Both the position numbers and the translations under genes were made by a program. From NCBI GenBank assembly GCA_016785955.1, contig JAEUWH010000113.1:124001-188000 (forward strand): a stretch of 64,000 nucleotides of DNA, given 5' to 3'. The DNA comes from Pseudobdellovibrionaceae bacterium (lineage in GTDB: Bacteria > Bdellovibrionota > Bdellovibrionia > Bdellovibrionales > Bdellovibrionaceae). Numbering within the stretch: the stretch's first letter is position 1; every line of letters starts with the position of its first letter. The notes under the pieces are model-generated. The model had not been told where the DNA came from, ran no database searches, and worked only from the letters and a program-made list of their open reading frames with translations. This document shows, in pieces, positions 28,570 to 38,635 of this stretch.

Positions 28570-29118
28570 ATGATCCCCACTTTTGAAACGCAAAGATTGA
28601 TATTAAAAAATATTTCGTTGAACGACGTACTGTCTTACGAAAAGCATTTCATCGACTACGAAGTCGTCCGAAACTTAAGCTCGCGCGTACCATGGCCTTA
28701 TCCCGCCGGAGGTATTGCTGACTTTATCCAAAACCAGATACTGGCCCGCCAAGGACAGAACCGGTGGTTCTGGGGCATCTATCTGAAAACACATCCCGCT
28801 GAAATTATCGGTGGTATCGAGTTTTGGAAACCAGCTTCTCCTGAAAATCGAGGGTTCTGGCTCGGTAGAAAATACTGGAACCAAGGGTTGATGAGCGAAG
28901 CCACCACAGCCGTGATGGATTATGCATTTGACCAACTTGAGTTTGAAACTCTGATTTTCTCGAATGCCTTGGGAAATATCGGCTCTCGGCGTATAAAGGA
29001 AAAAACAGGCGCGACCTTTTTAAGAAACGAGCCCGCCTCGTTTGTAGACCCCACACTGACCCAACGCGAGCTTTGGGAACTAACTAAAAAAAATTGGAAA
29101 AACAGAAAAAAATCTTAA
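28570..29118 (+). CDS. GNAT-family N-acetyltransferase (RimJ/RimL-like)
   Basis: 182 residues starting TFETQRLILKN, the usual beginning of the RimJ/RimL-like group (Acetyltransf_3). The acetyl-CoA loop corresponds to WLGRKYWNQGLMSEA, followed by SNALGNIGSRRIKEKTG. The substrate could be a ribosomal-protein N-terminus or another amine. It follows purE by 11 bases and probably shares its transcript, which does not imply a role in purine synthesis. Confidence 0.88.
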   Translation: MIPTFETQRLILKNISLNDVLSYEKHFIDYEVVRNLSSRVPWPYPAGGIADFIQNQILARQGQNRWFWGIYLKTHPAEIIGGIEFWKPASPENRGFWLGRKYWNQGLMSEATTAVMDYAFDQLEFETLIFSNALGNIGSRRIKEKTGATFLRNEPASFVDPTLTQRELWELTKKNWKNRKKS

Positions 29119-29197
29119 CAGCCTCCTCTGAGACCCAATGGATTAAGCCCAATAAATGAGGTCAAGTGAATGAAGCCGCAAGTAGACGAGGGCAGTC

Positions 29198-29752
29198 CTA
29201 TGCAAGATTGGATTGCGGCGTTTGCTTGGGCGCGACGAGTATTTCATACACGCCAAAAATAATCGCACCGTAAAACCAGTCGCCACCCATCTGATTGAAC
29301 AAGAATGGCAAGCCAGCCGCAAAGCTGGTCATCAAACCCGAAAAATCTTGAGTGTAAATAGGATTTGATTTCCAAGCTCCAAAGTTAGTCACTAAGAAAA
29401 ATACAAAACTAGAAACCAAGGACAAAGCCGCGACACTCATCGCACGTTGCCCGAAAGAAAGTGAAATCGCCCTACGAAAATATCCCGCAGAAATAAGCAT
29501 GGCGATCAAAAAGCCACCGTAGACATAAACCATCCCCTCGTAGGGACCAATGATCATGTCAGAAATGACTAAGCTTAAAAAGGTGACTAACATGGGCCAT
29601 CGACTCGTGCGTACAGAAAATCCAGAAAACAACGCCATCGCCCCGATGGCCGTGAAATTCCATGGATGTGGCACTAGGCGACTCATCACGCTTAAAGCGG
29701 CCAGAAATAACACAAATAAAATTTCCGATTTTTCTAATTTCCATGCGTTCAT
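29198..29752 (-). CDS. DUF6580-like integral membrane protein
   Basis: 184 residues with about five transmembrane helices. The segments RLVPHPWNFTAIGAMALFSG, SDMIIG, FFLVTNFGAW and GLPFLFNQMGGDWFYGAIIFG fit the DUF6580 pattern of conserved Pro, Gly and Asn in membrane helices. These resemble small ECF-type substrate-binding membrane proteins, but no transport partner is adjacent. GGGGTAAAG lies directly before the ATG. Confidence 0.75.
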   Translation of the reverse strand: MNAWKLEKSEILFVLFLAALSVMSRLVPHPWNFTAIGAMALFSGFSVRTSRWPMLVTFLSLVISDMIIGPYEGMVYVYGGFLIAMLISAGYFRRAISLSFGQRAMSVAALSLVSSFVFFLVTNFGAWKSNPIYTQDFSGLMTSFAAGLPFLFNQMGGDWFYGAIIFGVYEILVAPKQTPQSNLA

Positions 29753-29873
29753 CTTTACCCCAATGTCTACCTAGGCTTTTCAAAATAAGCCACAGCTTTA
29801 ACGGTCAAAATTTAAGTTCTGTTCCCTCGTACTATACCTGTGAAATCCGTATAGGTCAAAAACAAGAACCTAT

Positions 29874-31820
29874 CTATTTTTTTCCATTCAATCGGTTTTT
29901 GACCAAGTCATCGACCACTGATGGATCGGCCAACGTCGAAATATCGCCTAGTTTATCGATCTCATTTTCGGCAATCTTGCGCAGAATACGTCTCATGATT
30001 TTACCAGATCGTGTTTTAGGCAATCCTGGTGCCCACTGAATTAAATCCAACGAAGCAATGGGACCGATCTCTTTGCGTACCCATTGATTGAGTTCCTTTT
30101 TTATCTCCTCGGACGGAACAACCCCCACCTTGAGAGTTACATACACGTATATCCCCTGCCCTTTAATATCATGCGGATATCCTACCACTGCGGCCTCGGA
30201 CACACCGCTATGACCGACCAACGCACTCTCAACCTCGGCTGTTCCAATACGGTGACCTGAAACATTCAACACGTCATCCACACGTCCCGTGATCCAGTAA
30301 TATCCATCTTTATCACGGCGACATCCATCGCCGGTAAAATAATAACCTTTGTAAGCAGAAAAATAGGTGTCCTCAAAACGTTCATGGTCTCGGTACACGG
30401 TACGCATTTGCCCAGGCCATGAGTCCGCAAGCACCAATACGCCTTCACACTCGCCGGTCAGCTCGATCCCTTCGGGCGAAAGAATTTTAGGCTGTACCCC
30501 AAAAAATGGCAAAGTTGCAGAACCCGGCTTCAAGGGGGTCGCTCCGGGCAGAGGTGAAATCAAAACTCCACCAGTTTCCGTCTGCCACCAGGTATCGATC
30601 ACCGGGCATTGTTCATGCCCCACGTATTTGTAATACCACAACCAAGCCTCGGGATTAATCGGTTCGCCCACACTGCCTAGAATGCGCAGGGACGTACGTT
30701 TGGTCGACTTCAAAGGTTCTTCCCCTTCACGCATCAATGCTCGCAAAGCGGTCGGTGCCGTATAGAAAATCGAAACCTGATGTTTATCAATCACGTCCCA
30801 AAAACGAGACGAGTTCGGATAGCTCGGTATGCCTTCAAAAATCACACTGGTCGCACCGTTACTCAAAGGTCCATAGACACTGTATGAATGCCCCGTCACC
30901 CAACCCACATCGGCCGTACACCAATAGACATCATTATCTTTCATATCAAAAACATATTTATAAGTCAGCGACGTGTATACCAGATACCCGCCCGTCGTAT
31001 GCAGCACACCTTTTGGTTTTCCCGTAGAGCCCGAGGTGTACAATAAAAACAGTGGGTCTTCCGAGTTCATTCGTTCCGGTTCACATACATCAGAAACTTT
31101 TGTCACTTCGTCATGAAACCAAACATCACGACCGTTCTTCATCGTCACATTATTTCCCGTATGACGAACCACCAAAACTTTTTTTATTAAATTTGTTTTT
31201 TCTAAAGCCGCGTCGACGTTACTCTTTAGAGGAATTGTTTTACCGCCCCGATAACCTTCGTCCGCAGTGATAAAAAAGTGCGACTCGGCATCGATGATGC
31301 GATCTTTAATAGAATCAGCCGCAAAACCGCCAAACACAACCGAATGGATAGCTCCAATGCGCGCACATGCCAGCATTGCAAAGACTGTTTCTGGAATCAT
31401 CGGCATGTAGATCGTCACGCGATCACCTTTTTTCACCCCTTGATTTTTCAAGACATTCGCAAAACGATTTACACTGACAGAGAGTTGCTTGTAGGTGATT
31501 TTTCTGGACGCTGTTTTAGGATTGTCAGGTTCCCATATCAAAGCCACTTTATCCGCATTTTTTTCCAAATGGCGATCAATGCAGTTGTACGATACGTTTA
31601 ACTCTCCACCCAGAAACCATTTAATACTGACGGGCTTGTTAAAACTGGTTTCTTTGACTTTGTTCCATTTTTTAAACCACGTAATGCGTTCGGCTTGCGC
31701 GGCCCAAAAATCATCTGGCTTTTCGATCGATTGCCGATATTGCTTTTCATACTGATCCCAGTTCATGTCTGTTTTTTCTAGAATGTTTTTCTTAACGGCA
31801 ATTGTTTGTTCCATCGTCAT
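29874..31820 (-). CDS. acs: Acetyl-CoA synthetase
   Basis: 648 residues from ATG 31820, which has GGAG 6 bases upstream. It is full length for Acs: N-terminal ACAS_N region, [10 protein letters not shown] (ATP P-loop), [28 protein letters not shown] (hinge) and TRSGKIMRR with the regulatory and catalytic Lys. It activates acetate through acetyl-AMP to acetyl-CoA. Acetate recovery is useful when growing on amino acids, which suits a proteolytic lifestyle. Confidence 0.97.
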   Translation of the reverse strand: MTMEQTIAVKKNILEKTDMNWDQYEKQYRQSIEKPDDFWAAQAERITWFKKWNKVKETSFNKPVSIKWFLGGELNVSYNCIDRHLEKNADKVALIWEPDNPKTASRKITYKQLSVSVNRFANVLKNQGVKKGDRVTIYMPMIPETVFAMLACARIGAIHSVVFGGFAADSIKDRIIDAESHFFITADEGYRGGKTIPLKSNVDAALEKTNLIKKVLVVRHTGNNVTMKNGRDVWFHDEVTKVSDVCEPERMNSEDPLFLLYTSGSTGKPKGVLHTTGGYLVYTSLTYKYVFDMKDNDVYWCTADVGWVTGHSYSVYGPLSNGATSVIFEGIPSYPNSSRFWDVIDKHQVSIFYTAPTALRALMREGEEPLKSTKRTSLRILGSVGEPINPEAWLWYYKYVGHEQCPVIDTWWQTETGGVLISPLPGATPLKPGSATLPFFGVQPKILSPEGIELTGECEGVLVLADSWPGQMRTVYRDHERFEDTYFSAYKGYYFTGDGCRRDKDGYYWITGRVDDVLNVSGHRIGTAEVESALVGHSGVSEAAVVGYPHDIKGQGIYVYVTLKVGVVPSEEIKKELNQWVRKEIGPIASLDLIQWAPGLPKTRSGKIMRRILRKIAENEIDKLGDISTLADPSVVDDLVKNRLNGKK

Positions 31821-31850
31821 TTTATACTCCAAATTATTTAGACCGAGTCG

Positions 31851-31877
31851 TTAAATTTATTCACTCTCTAAATTTAA
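31851..31877. promoter_or_regulatory. AT-rich inverted repeat upstream of acs
   Basis: TTAAATTTA (31851-31859) and TAAATTTAA (31869-31877) form a perfect 9-bp inverted repeat with a 9-base centre in the cysK-acs gap. It has no T tract, so an operator or promoter element for acs is more likely than a terminator. Such AT-rich palindromes can also arise by chance. Confidence 0.3.
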
Positions 31878-31931
31878 TGAACCTATTGCAAACTTGAATA
31901 AAAGCGTAACTCTAATGTTCTCTCTTTGAGA

Positions 31932-32924
31932 TTAAATCAGATTTTCGGATGGAGTCAGTTTTTTTTCACTAAGCCACTCAGAGTTAAAAACCTTTGATTG
32001 ATAGCGTAAAGCGCTATCGCATAAGACCGTTACGATTGTTTTCTGCGAATCTTTGTATGTCAGTCCCATTTTGTAGGCACCATACAGATTCAACGCTGCG
32101 GAAGTGCCGACCAACAGCCCTTCCGTTTTTGCCACATAGTACAGCATTGAAATCATTTGCTCATCATTGATTTGAAGAGCCTCATCAATTTTCGCGCGTT
32201 TAAAATTCTGGGTCAAACGCATGATTCCAATTCCTTCCGTAACGGACCCTCCCGTGGACTTAATCTGGCCATTTTTCACATATTCAAATAGCCCAGAGCC
32301 CATTGGGTCCAAAAGCACGATCTGACATTTTGGATTTTGTTCTTTCAGATACTGCGACACACCCGCTAAGGTGCCTCCCGTTCCCACCGCTGAGCAAAAC
32401 ACATCCACCTTATGATTCGTTTGACGCCAAATCTCGGGGCCAGTCGTTTCGTAATGAACTTGAAAGTTTGCTGTATTTTCAAATTGATTAGCCCAAAAAT
32501 ATTTGGCGGGTTCAGACTCGGAAATTCGCCGGGCTTGATGATAAAAATGGTTTTGATCCGCAAACGGACACGGTGGCACCTTAAGAACTTCGACATTCAA
32601 GGCCTCGAGCGTTTGATATTTCTCGACACTTTGATTGTTGGGCAACACCATCAAACAGCGATAACCTTTTTGCGCTGCGATTGTAGCGATCCCAATCCCC
32701 GTGTTACCGGCCGTGCCTTCTACGATGGTCATTCCCGGTTTCAACACGCCCCGCTTTTCGGCATCTAAAATAATACCCAAAGCCGTGCGATCTTTCACCG
32801 AGCCCCCGGGATTCAAGAACTCGGCCTTCGCGTAGATCTGGCATCCTGTTCTTTGGCTCAAACTGGGGATAAAAAGCAACGGAGTGTTCCCGACAATATC
32901 TTGAATAAGTGTGTGTTTTTCCAT
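31932..32924 (-). CDS. cysK: Cysteine synthase (O-acetylserine sulfhydrylase)
   Basis: 330 residues, fold type II PLP enzyme. GNTPLLFIP opens the fold, NPGGSVKDRTA carries the PLP Lys (K44), EGTAGNTGIG binds the substrate carboxylate and SAVGTGGTLAGVS binds the PLP phosphate. The substitution TAGNTG for the bacterial TSGNTG occurs in some eukaryotic and related cysteine synthases. It makes cysteine from O-acetylserine and sulfide. It may cotranscribe with acs, though a 112-base gap separates them. Confidence 0.88.
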   Translation of the reverse strand: MEKHTLIQDIVGNTPLLFIPSLSQRTGCQIYAKAEFLNPGGSVKDRTALGIILDAEKRGVLKPGMTIVEGTAGNTGIGIATIAAQKGYRCLMVLPNNQSVEKYQTLEALNVEVLKVPPCPFADQNHFYHQARRISESEPAKYFWANQFENTANFQVHYETTGPEIWRQTNHKVDVFCSAVGTGGTLAGVSQYLKEQNPKCQIVLLDPMGSGLFEYVKNGQIKSTGGSVTEGIGIMRLTQNFKRAKIDEALQINDEQMISMLYYVAKTEGLLVGTSAALNLYGAYKMGLTYKDSQKTIVTVLCDSALRYQSKVFNSEWLSEKKLTPSENLI

Positions 32925-33012
32925 TTTATTACGCTATAGCATACTCAGGATTTGACCAACAAAAATTTCTATTATCAGATGGGGGGCCAAGTCCAAAATT
33001 CGCGGAGGTTAT

Positions 33013-34782
33013 ATGAGAATAGGTTTATTGATCCTGTCTTTTTTCTATCAATTTAGTTCAGCACAAATAATTGGTAAATCATTGCAATCGGCCCGCATAG
33101 AAAAAACAAAAGACGGCTTTTCTTTGAAGGTCATTCCGAATAAAGAGCATCATTATAATTTGGATGCGCCAACAAGCGTGACTAAAAACGGGCAAAAACA
33201 AACGCTCACCTCATTGACCCCCAGCCAACTGATTTTGCCGGTCGCGACCGATGGAAAATGTGACTATGTTATTCACACCTATGTCTGTGATGATAAAAAA
33301 ACTTTCTGTGCGCCTCAAAAAATGACGTTATCGTGCGAAGATCTCAAGAAACTCAGCACACGACCCGAATTTTCTCGGCAAGGTTCTATTGATGTATCGG
33401 CCTCTTTGAATGAAAAAAATGACAAAGCAGAACCGATGGCTGACGATAAAAAATCTGGTGCGATAAACTCGGCCAAAAAAAAAGAGATTTTCATCGTTAA
33501 CGACCCTAAAATGGCTTTCGATCTGGCAAAAAAAACGGGTAAGCCTTTATTCATAGATTTCTTCGGGGCTTGGTGCCCACCCTGCAATACTTTGGATGAA
33601 ACAGTCTTCAACACCCCCGGCTTTGTTCAGACGGCCAAAGGCATGGTACTTTTGAAACTAGATGCCGACGATAAAATCTCTTGGGACTTAAAATCTAAAT
33701 ATACGATCGGAGGATACCCCACGGTCGTCCTGGCGACCGCCCACGGCGAAGAAATCACGCGATTTGTGGGAACACTGCCGCAATCTCAAATCGTCAAAAT
33801 GATGAACTACGCCATTCAAAACAAGCACTTCAGTTTGGCCCAAAAGATGGAACAATATGAAAAAAAAGCGTCTCCTAAAATAGCGCTAGAAATTATTGAA
33901 TCCTTGGTCGCTAGCGAAAAATACGCGGAAACCCTGCCGTATATACCCGAGGCTTTCAAACAAGCCAAACTGACGCTTTCTGAAAAAGAAATGCTGCTGT
34001 TAATGCCGATACTGGTCCTAAGTAAAATAAAATCAGATGACGTTCCCAAGTCGATACTGCCGATAGCTAAAAACTTATTCGCCTCGTACCCCGTCAGCGA
34101 CCTTTATTTCCCCAAGCAAGAGATGATGAAGGCGCTTGCGGAATCAATGAAAGATGACGCCTTGAAAAAATGGGTGCTAGAAACTCAGATCAAAAATGTG
34201 CATACGGCTCTAGCGAATACGAAATGGGAATTAAACACGCTGACACGCGTGGATTTAATGCACCTTCGCGCCAGCGCACACGAGGAACTTGGCCAGACAG
34301 AAGAATTTAAAAAAGACCATGCCGAAATTGCCACCGAATATGCGCACCTGATCAATCTGTATAAACAAAATCCTCAAACCAATCGCGGCTACAATTTAGA
34401 AAGAATCCATTCTCTTTACAAATCCGGCTCTGTCGAGGAGGCCCGCCAAGAATATGAAAAAATTATCACGATTTACCCGCACGAATTTGCCTTCCACTAT
34501 AATTATGCAAACGTTTTGAAAGGTCTGAAAAATTGGGATGAGGCTCTTAAATACGCGCAAAATTCTTTGACGTATTCCTACGGTGATAATCAGTTGCGAT
34601 CGATATATCTTATTTCAGAATTAGAATACCGAAAAGGTTTAAAGAAAGAACCTATCGAGCGCTTAACCAAAGCCATCGAAACGACGGAACTTCCCAAAGA
34701 CGAGACCGTCCGCACTCATCGTTACGTCAAACGCCTAGTGGACCTGAAAAAAATAATTCAAGAAGGCAAAACCATCAAATAG
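33013..34782 (+). CDS. Secreted thioredoxin-domain protein with TPR tail
   Basis: 589 residues with a signal peptide (LLILSFFYQFSSAQ). The first 110 residues resemble the N-terminal domain of DsbD (a Cys pair in CDYVIHTYVC region). A thioredoxin fold follows with WCPPC (C188, C191) and cis-Pro in GGYPTVV. The C-terminal half has helical repeats with TPR character (NYANVLKGLKNWDEALKYA). It lacks the DsbD membrane core. It probably handles periplasmic disulfides, with the TPR part presenting or docking a partner. GGAGG precedes the ATG. Confidence 0.82.
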   Translation: MRIGLLILSFFYQFSSAQIIGKSLQSARIEKTKDGFSLKVIPNKEHHYNLDAPTSVTKNGQKQTLTSLTPSQLILPVATDGKCDYVIHTYVCDDKKTFCAPQKMTLSCEDLKKLSTRPEFSRQGSIDVSASLNEKNDKAEPMADDKKSGAINSAKKKEIFIVNDPKMAFDLAKKTGKPLFIDFFGAWCPPCNTLDETVFNTPGFVQTAKGMVLLKLDADDKISWDLKSKYTIGGYPTVVLATAHGEEITRFVGTLPQSQIVKMMNYAIQNKHFSLAQKMEQYEKKASPKIALEIIESLVASEKYAETLPYIPEAFKQAKLTLSEKEMLLLMPILVLSKIKSDDVPKSILPIAKNLFASYPVSDLYFPKQEMMKALAESMKDDALKKWVLETQIKNVHTALANTKWELNTLTRVDLMHLRASAHEELGQTEEFKKDHAEIATEYAHLINLYKQNPQTNRGYNLERIHSLYKSGSVEEARQEYEKIITIYPHEFAFHYNYANVLKGLKNWDEALKYAQNSLTYSYGDNQLRSIYLISELEYRKGLKKEPIERLTKAIETTELPKDETVRTHRYVKRLVDLKKIIQEGKTIK

Positions 34783-34872
34783 CGTGCGTAAAGCCCACTC
34801 CGGACAAATTTAAGCTTCAAGCCGTTGGCCAAAAATCTCTGCCAAAAGTCTGCTGCCGGACGCACCAAAAAA

Positions 34873-34899
34873 AAGAGGCGGTATTTCTACCCGCCTCTT
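34873..34899 (-). terminator. Rho-independent terminator, dnaK side (bidirectional)
   Basis: AAGAGGCGG (34873-34881) pairs perfectly with CCGCCTCTT (34891-34899) around a 9-base loop. On the minus strand the hairpin is followed by eight T, terminating dnaK; on the plus strand CTTTTT follows, so it can also end the thioredoxin-TPR transcript. Confidence 0.9.
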
Positions 34900-34932
34900 C
34901 TTTTTGGATGACTATCTTTTTTAGAAAATTCG

Positions 34933-36852
34933 TTAGTTAACGTCCTTATAATCAGCATCGATCACATCATCACCATTTGCATTCTTAGCCGCGCCTTCGG
35001 TTTTAGCACCCGCGTCCTGCTGAGGACCACCGGCCGCGCCCGGAGCCGCACCTGTTTTTTTGTACATTTCAGACGACAGCTTATGAGACGCTTCTTGCAA
35101 TTTATCAAAATGTTTTTTCAACTCTTCCGGCGTCGACGCTTTATCATCTAGAACTTTCTTAGCATCAGCCACCATCGTGTCTAAATTCTTTTTGTCCGCC
35201 TCTGGGATTTGCGCCGCAGAGTCTTTCATCAATTTTTCATTTTGGTAAACCAAGTTTTCCAATTCATTTCTAGCTTTAGCGGCTTCCAGTTTTTGCTTGT
35301 CTTCATCCGCGCGCAATTCCGCTTCGTTAATGGCTTTTTTGATTTCCTCTTCACTTAAACCACTTTGCGCCGTGATTTTGATCTGTTGTGTTTTACCGCT
35401 GGCCATATCTTTTGCCGATACGTTCAGAATACCATTCGCATCAATATCAAAAGTCACTTCGATCTGAGGCACGCCTCGTGGCGCAGTCGGAATTCCCGTC
35501 AATTCAAAACGACCCAATGATTTATTACCTTCCGCCATTTTTCGTTCCCCTTGAAGAACATGGATCTCAACGCCCGGCTGGTTATCAGCGGCGGTCGAAA
35601 AGATTTGCGATTTCTTGGTCGGAATTGTTGTATTTTTCTCGATCAGCGGGGTCATGACACCACCTAGAGTTTCAATACCCAAAGACAATGGATTCACGTC
35701 TAGTAGTAATACGTCTTTCACGTCCCCGGCTAATACACCACCCTGAACGGCCGCACCGATGGCCACCACTTCGTCCACATTCACAGAACGATTTGGCTCT
35801 TTACCAAAAAAGTCTTTTACGGCTTTTTGGATCGCAGGAACGCGAGTTGAACCACCGACGAGAACGATTTCATCAATCTCCGTCGCCTTTAAACCCGCAT
35901 CCTTCAATGCTTGTCGACAAGGCTCGATCGATTTAGTCACTAAGTCTTCGACCATCTGTTCGAACTTAGAACGAGATAACTTTAATTGTAAATGCTTCGG
36001 ACCAGATTGATCCATCGTGATAAATGGCAAGTTGATGTCCGTCTCTTGAGACGATGACAAATCAATTTTTGCTTTCTCTGCCGCTTCTTTCAAACGTTGA
36101 AGCGCCATTTTATCATTTTTCAAATCGATCCCTTGATCTTTTTTGAATTCTGCAATCATCCACTCAAGGATACGAATATCAAAGTTATCACCACCTAAAT
36201 GCGTGTCCCCGTTGGTTGAACGCACTTCAACAACACCGTCACCCACTTCAAGGATCGAGATATCAAATGTACCGCCACCGAAATCGTAGATCGCAATTTT
36301 TTCATTTTTCTTTTTATCTAAACCGTAGGCTAACGCCGCCGCCGTTGGCTCGTTGATAATACGCTTAATCTCTAAGCCCGCGATACGACCCGCGTCCTTA
36401 GTCGCCTGCCTTTGAGCATCGTTAAAATAGGCAGGAACAGTCACAACCGCTTCGGTCACTTCTTGGCCTAAGTAATCTTCTGCTACTTTTTTTAATTTAG
36501 CCAAAACCGCCGCGCCAATTTCTTCTGGAGAAATGACTTTGTCGCGGACTTTAAAGCCCAGATCGTTGCCTTTTTCAACAACTGTGTAAGGAACTAATTT
36601 AATTTCTTCTTGAATTTCAGAATAGCGACGTCCGATAAAACGTTTCGCTGAATATATTGTATTTTCTGGATTTGTAACGGCCTGACGTTTAGCAATTTGA
36701 CCGGCCAATCGCTCGTTATCTTTAGTATAGGCTACAACCGAGGGAGTCGTTCTCGCTCCTTCTTCGTTCACAAGAACTTTAGGCTCGCCGCCTTCCATAA
36801 TTGCTACGACCGAGTTTGTTGTCCCTAAGTCTATACCAATAATTTTTCCCAT
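34933..36852 (-). CDS. dnaK: Chaperone DnaK (Hsp70)
   Basis: 639 residues, the usual length. It starts [13 protein letters not shown] and has Hsp70 motifs [24 protein letters not shown], the [15 protein letters not shown] linker region, substrate-binding beta domain and helical lid with a Gly/Ala-rich tail ending in DADYKDVN-type residues. It works with DnaJ, encoded upstream on the same strand, rather than downstream as is common. GGGAG lies before the ATG; a strong terminator follows. Confidence 0.98.
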   Translation of the reverse strand: MGKIIGIDLGTTNSVVAIMEGGEPKVLVNEEGARTTPSVVAYTKDNERLAGQIAKRQAVTNPENTIYSAKRFIGRRYSEIQEEIKLVPYTVVEKGNDLGFKVRDKVISPEEIGAAVLAKLKKVAEDYLGQEVTEAVVTVPAYFNDAQRQATKDAGRIAGLEIKRIINEPTAAALAYGLDKKKNEKIAIYDFGGGTFDISILEVGDGVVEVRSTNGDTHLGGDNFDIRILEWMIAEFKKDQGIDLKNDKMALQRLKEAAEKAKIDLSSSQETDINLPFITMDQSGPKHLQLKLSRSKFEQMVEDLVTKSIEPCRQALKDAGLKATEIDEIVLVGGSTRVPAIQKAVKDFFGKEPNRSVNVDEVVAIGAAVQGGVLAGDVKDVLLLDVNPLSLGIETLGGVMTPLIEKNTTIPTKKSQIFSTAADNQPGVEIHVLQGERKMAEGNKSLGRFELTGIPTAPRGVPQIEVTFDIDANGILNVSAKDMASGKTQQIKITAQSGLSEEEIKKAINEAELRADEDKQKLEAAKARNELENLVYQNEKLMKDSAAQIPEADKKNLDTMVADAKKVLDDKASTPEELKKHFDKLQEASHKLSSEMYKKTGAAPGAAGGPQQDAGAKTEGAAKNANGDDVIDADYKDVN

Positions 36853-36933
36853 ATGCTTATCTCCCTTTATGATGATTCAATCTCATAGTTCAAATTGAGA
36901 ATGAAATCAATGAGGTCAAGCTATTGGGGAGTA

Positions 36934-37377
36934 TTATTTTAACAGTTTAGACCACTCGTAAACCAGTCTATAGACCGCAGAATTAATGTCTTCTTGTGAG
37001 ATGTCTGAACTTTCACCCTGACGCCACTTTTGAAAGGCAATCGTGTTTTTAATGCCTATTTTATAAACAACCGTACCCGAGGTATTACTGCCAAAAGGGC
37101 TTAAAAACGTTTGGAGCTTGTTTTCCAAAAATACCACACCAATCGTGTTCGAGGACAAAATCTGAGCCCGTCCTGAAATATCTTCGATGGCCATTTTAAC
37201 GACACTTAGTTTTAGGCTCTTTAGATCCTCGAAACGGGAACCAAAATTTTCATCATTATAAATCATCAGGACATTATTGCCCCGATTCACCTCGGCTTGA
37301 TTGAGTTCTTTTGGATTTTCAGCTAAAATGGTGGCAAATTCTTCTGCTGGATTTAAAACATTCGCCCTATCATTCAT
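36934..37377 (-). CDS. Unknown protein encoded between dnaJ and dnaK
   Basis: 147 residues from ATG 37377, which has GGAG 5 bases upstream (the frame can extend 4 codons to TTG 37389). It is cytoplasmic, with no membrane segment and no known motif. The middle predicts alternating strands and helices (NVLMIYNDENFG, VGVVFLENKL-like). The position 57 bases after dnaJ and 81 before dnaK, all on one strand, suggests cotranscription with both chaperones. I do not recognise the family; GrpE resemblance was checked and not found. Confidence 0.65.
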   Translation of the reverse strand: MNDRANVLNPAEEFATILAENPKELNQAEVNRGNNVLMIYNDENFGSRFEDLKSLKLSVVKMAIEDISGRAQILSSNTIGVVFLENKLQTFLSPFGSNTSGTVVYKIGIKNTIAFQKWRQGESSDISQEDINSAVYRLVYEWSKLLK

Positions 37378-37434
37378 GGCCACTCCCAAACTCGGATCAA
37401 CTCAACTCAAAATCAAACGAAACTCAAGCCAGAC

Positions 37435-38553
37435 TTATTTCTTTTTACCAAAAAAGCCTTTTGATTCGTTCTCATCCAGTTTGTAGAGTTTCGCAATTTC
37501 CTTCAACAACTTTTCCTCGTCGGACGAGACTTTCTTTGGATATTCCGCCTCAAGATGAAAAAACATGTCCCCACGTCGCTGTGAACGCAATGATGGAAAG
37601 CCATGCCCCACCAATCGCACTTGTGAACCCGGCTGGGACGCCTTGGGAATTTCCAATTTTTCTTCAGTTGTTAAGGTATCAACCATCACGTGGCCACCCA
37701 AAAGCAATTGGACATACGGAACCTTCAAAATAGTATGCAAATCACTGTCATGGCGTTCGTACTTGGCATCGTCTTTAACCCGAATCTCAACGTACAAGTC
37801 TCCCGAGGGCCCACCTCGGTAACCGCCCTCTCCCTCACCAGCGATTCGTAATCGAGTCCCCGTATCCACTCCAGCTGGAATCGTAACTTGGATACGTTTA
37901 GATTTACTGCTTCGCCCAGACCCTTTGCAGGTTCGACAAGGCTTTTTAATAACTTGTCCTTCCCCACGACACTGGGGACATGCCGTCTGCATCGAGAAAA
38001 ATCCCTGGCGGGTAACAACCTGCCCCTGACCTCCACACATCGAACAAGTCTCCACTTGCGAGCCTTTTTCAGCACCAGTACCATTACAATCTTTGCAATT
38101 TTCGTCGGTTTCAAACTCGACTTCTTTTTCTAGGCCAGTAATAATATCTTTTAAAGTAATCTCACACAAATAACGAAGATCAGCGCCCTTACGAGGTTCC
38201 GTGCGCGATCGACTTGAACGTTTTTGGCCGCCCATTCCAAAAAAATCACCAAAGATATCTCCAAAACTGGCAAAAATATCATCCGCATTTTCAAACCCGC
38301 CACCAAAACCACGACCACCCGATTGTTTAAATGCGGCATGACCGAATCGATCATACTGCGAACGTTTTTCTGGATTACTGAGAACATCATAAGCCTCGGC
38401 CGCTTCCTTGAACTTATCTTCCGCTTCCTTATCACCAGGATTGCGATCAGGATGAAATTGCATCGCCAATTTACGATAGGCCTTTTTGATTGTGTCTCCG
38501 TCAGCATCGCGTGCGACACCTAACGTTTGATAGTAATCCTGATTGCTGGACAT
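37435..38553 (-). CDS. dnaJ: Chaperone DnaJ (Hsp40)
   Basis: 372 residues with all type I parts in order: J domain with FHPDRN (HPD), a short Gly/Phe region (GGRGFGGGF), four CxxCxGxG zinc motifs ([32 protein letters not shown]) and the C-terminal substrate domains. It stimulates DnaK ATPase. A promoter lies upstream, and no CIRCE-type operator was seen. It is the first gene of a dnaJ-unknown-dnaK set. Confidence 0.98.
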   Translation of the reverse strand: MSSNQDYYQTLGVARDADGDTIKKAYRKLAMQFHPDRNPGDKEAEDKFKEAAEAYDVLSNPEKRSQYDRFGHAAFKQSGGRGFGGGFENADDIFASFGDIFGDFFGMGGQKRSSRSRTEPRKGADLRYLCEITLKDIITGLEKEVEFETDENCKDCNGTGAEKGSQVETCSMCGGQGQVVTRQGFFSMQTACPQCRGEGQVIKKPCRTCKGSGRSSKSKRIQVTIPAGVDTGTRLRIAGEGEGGYRGGPSGDLYVEIRVKDDAKYERHDSDLHTILKVPYVQLLLGGHVMVDTLTTEEKLEIPKASQPGSQVRLVGHGFPSLRSQRRGDMFFHLEAEYPKKVSSDEEKLLKEIAKLYKLDENESKGFFGKKK

Positions 38554-38577
38554 GCAAACTCCTGTAAGATGCTGACA

Positions 38578-38605
38578 ATTATGTTTTTTTTATAACTTGT
38601 GTCAA
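38578..38605 (-). promoter_or_regulatory. Strong sigma70-type promoter of dnaJ
   Basis: On the minus strand TTGACA (38600-38605), a 16-base A-rich spacer and CATAAT (38578-38583) lie 25 bases before the dnaJ ATG, with ACAGGAG as ribosome-binding site. No CIRCE inverted repeat (TTAGCACTC/GAGTGCTAA) is present. Confidence 0.7.
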
Positions 38606-38635
38606 GTAAGACTGCGGGAAATAGTACATTGAAGG

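Noticed and set aside
29851-29873. Terminator after acs (ATAGGT/ACCTAT)
   Set aside because: The stem is only 6 bp and the T tract lies on the wrong side for the acs transcript.
32925-33012. Riboswitch or T-box upstream of cysK
   Set aside because: The gap is under 90 bases with no conserved stem pattern.
36934-37377. GrpE encoded between dnaJ and dnaK
   Set aside because: The sequence lacks the long N-terminal helix and the C-terminal beta-domain motifs of GrpE.
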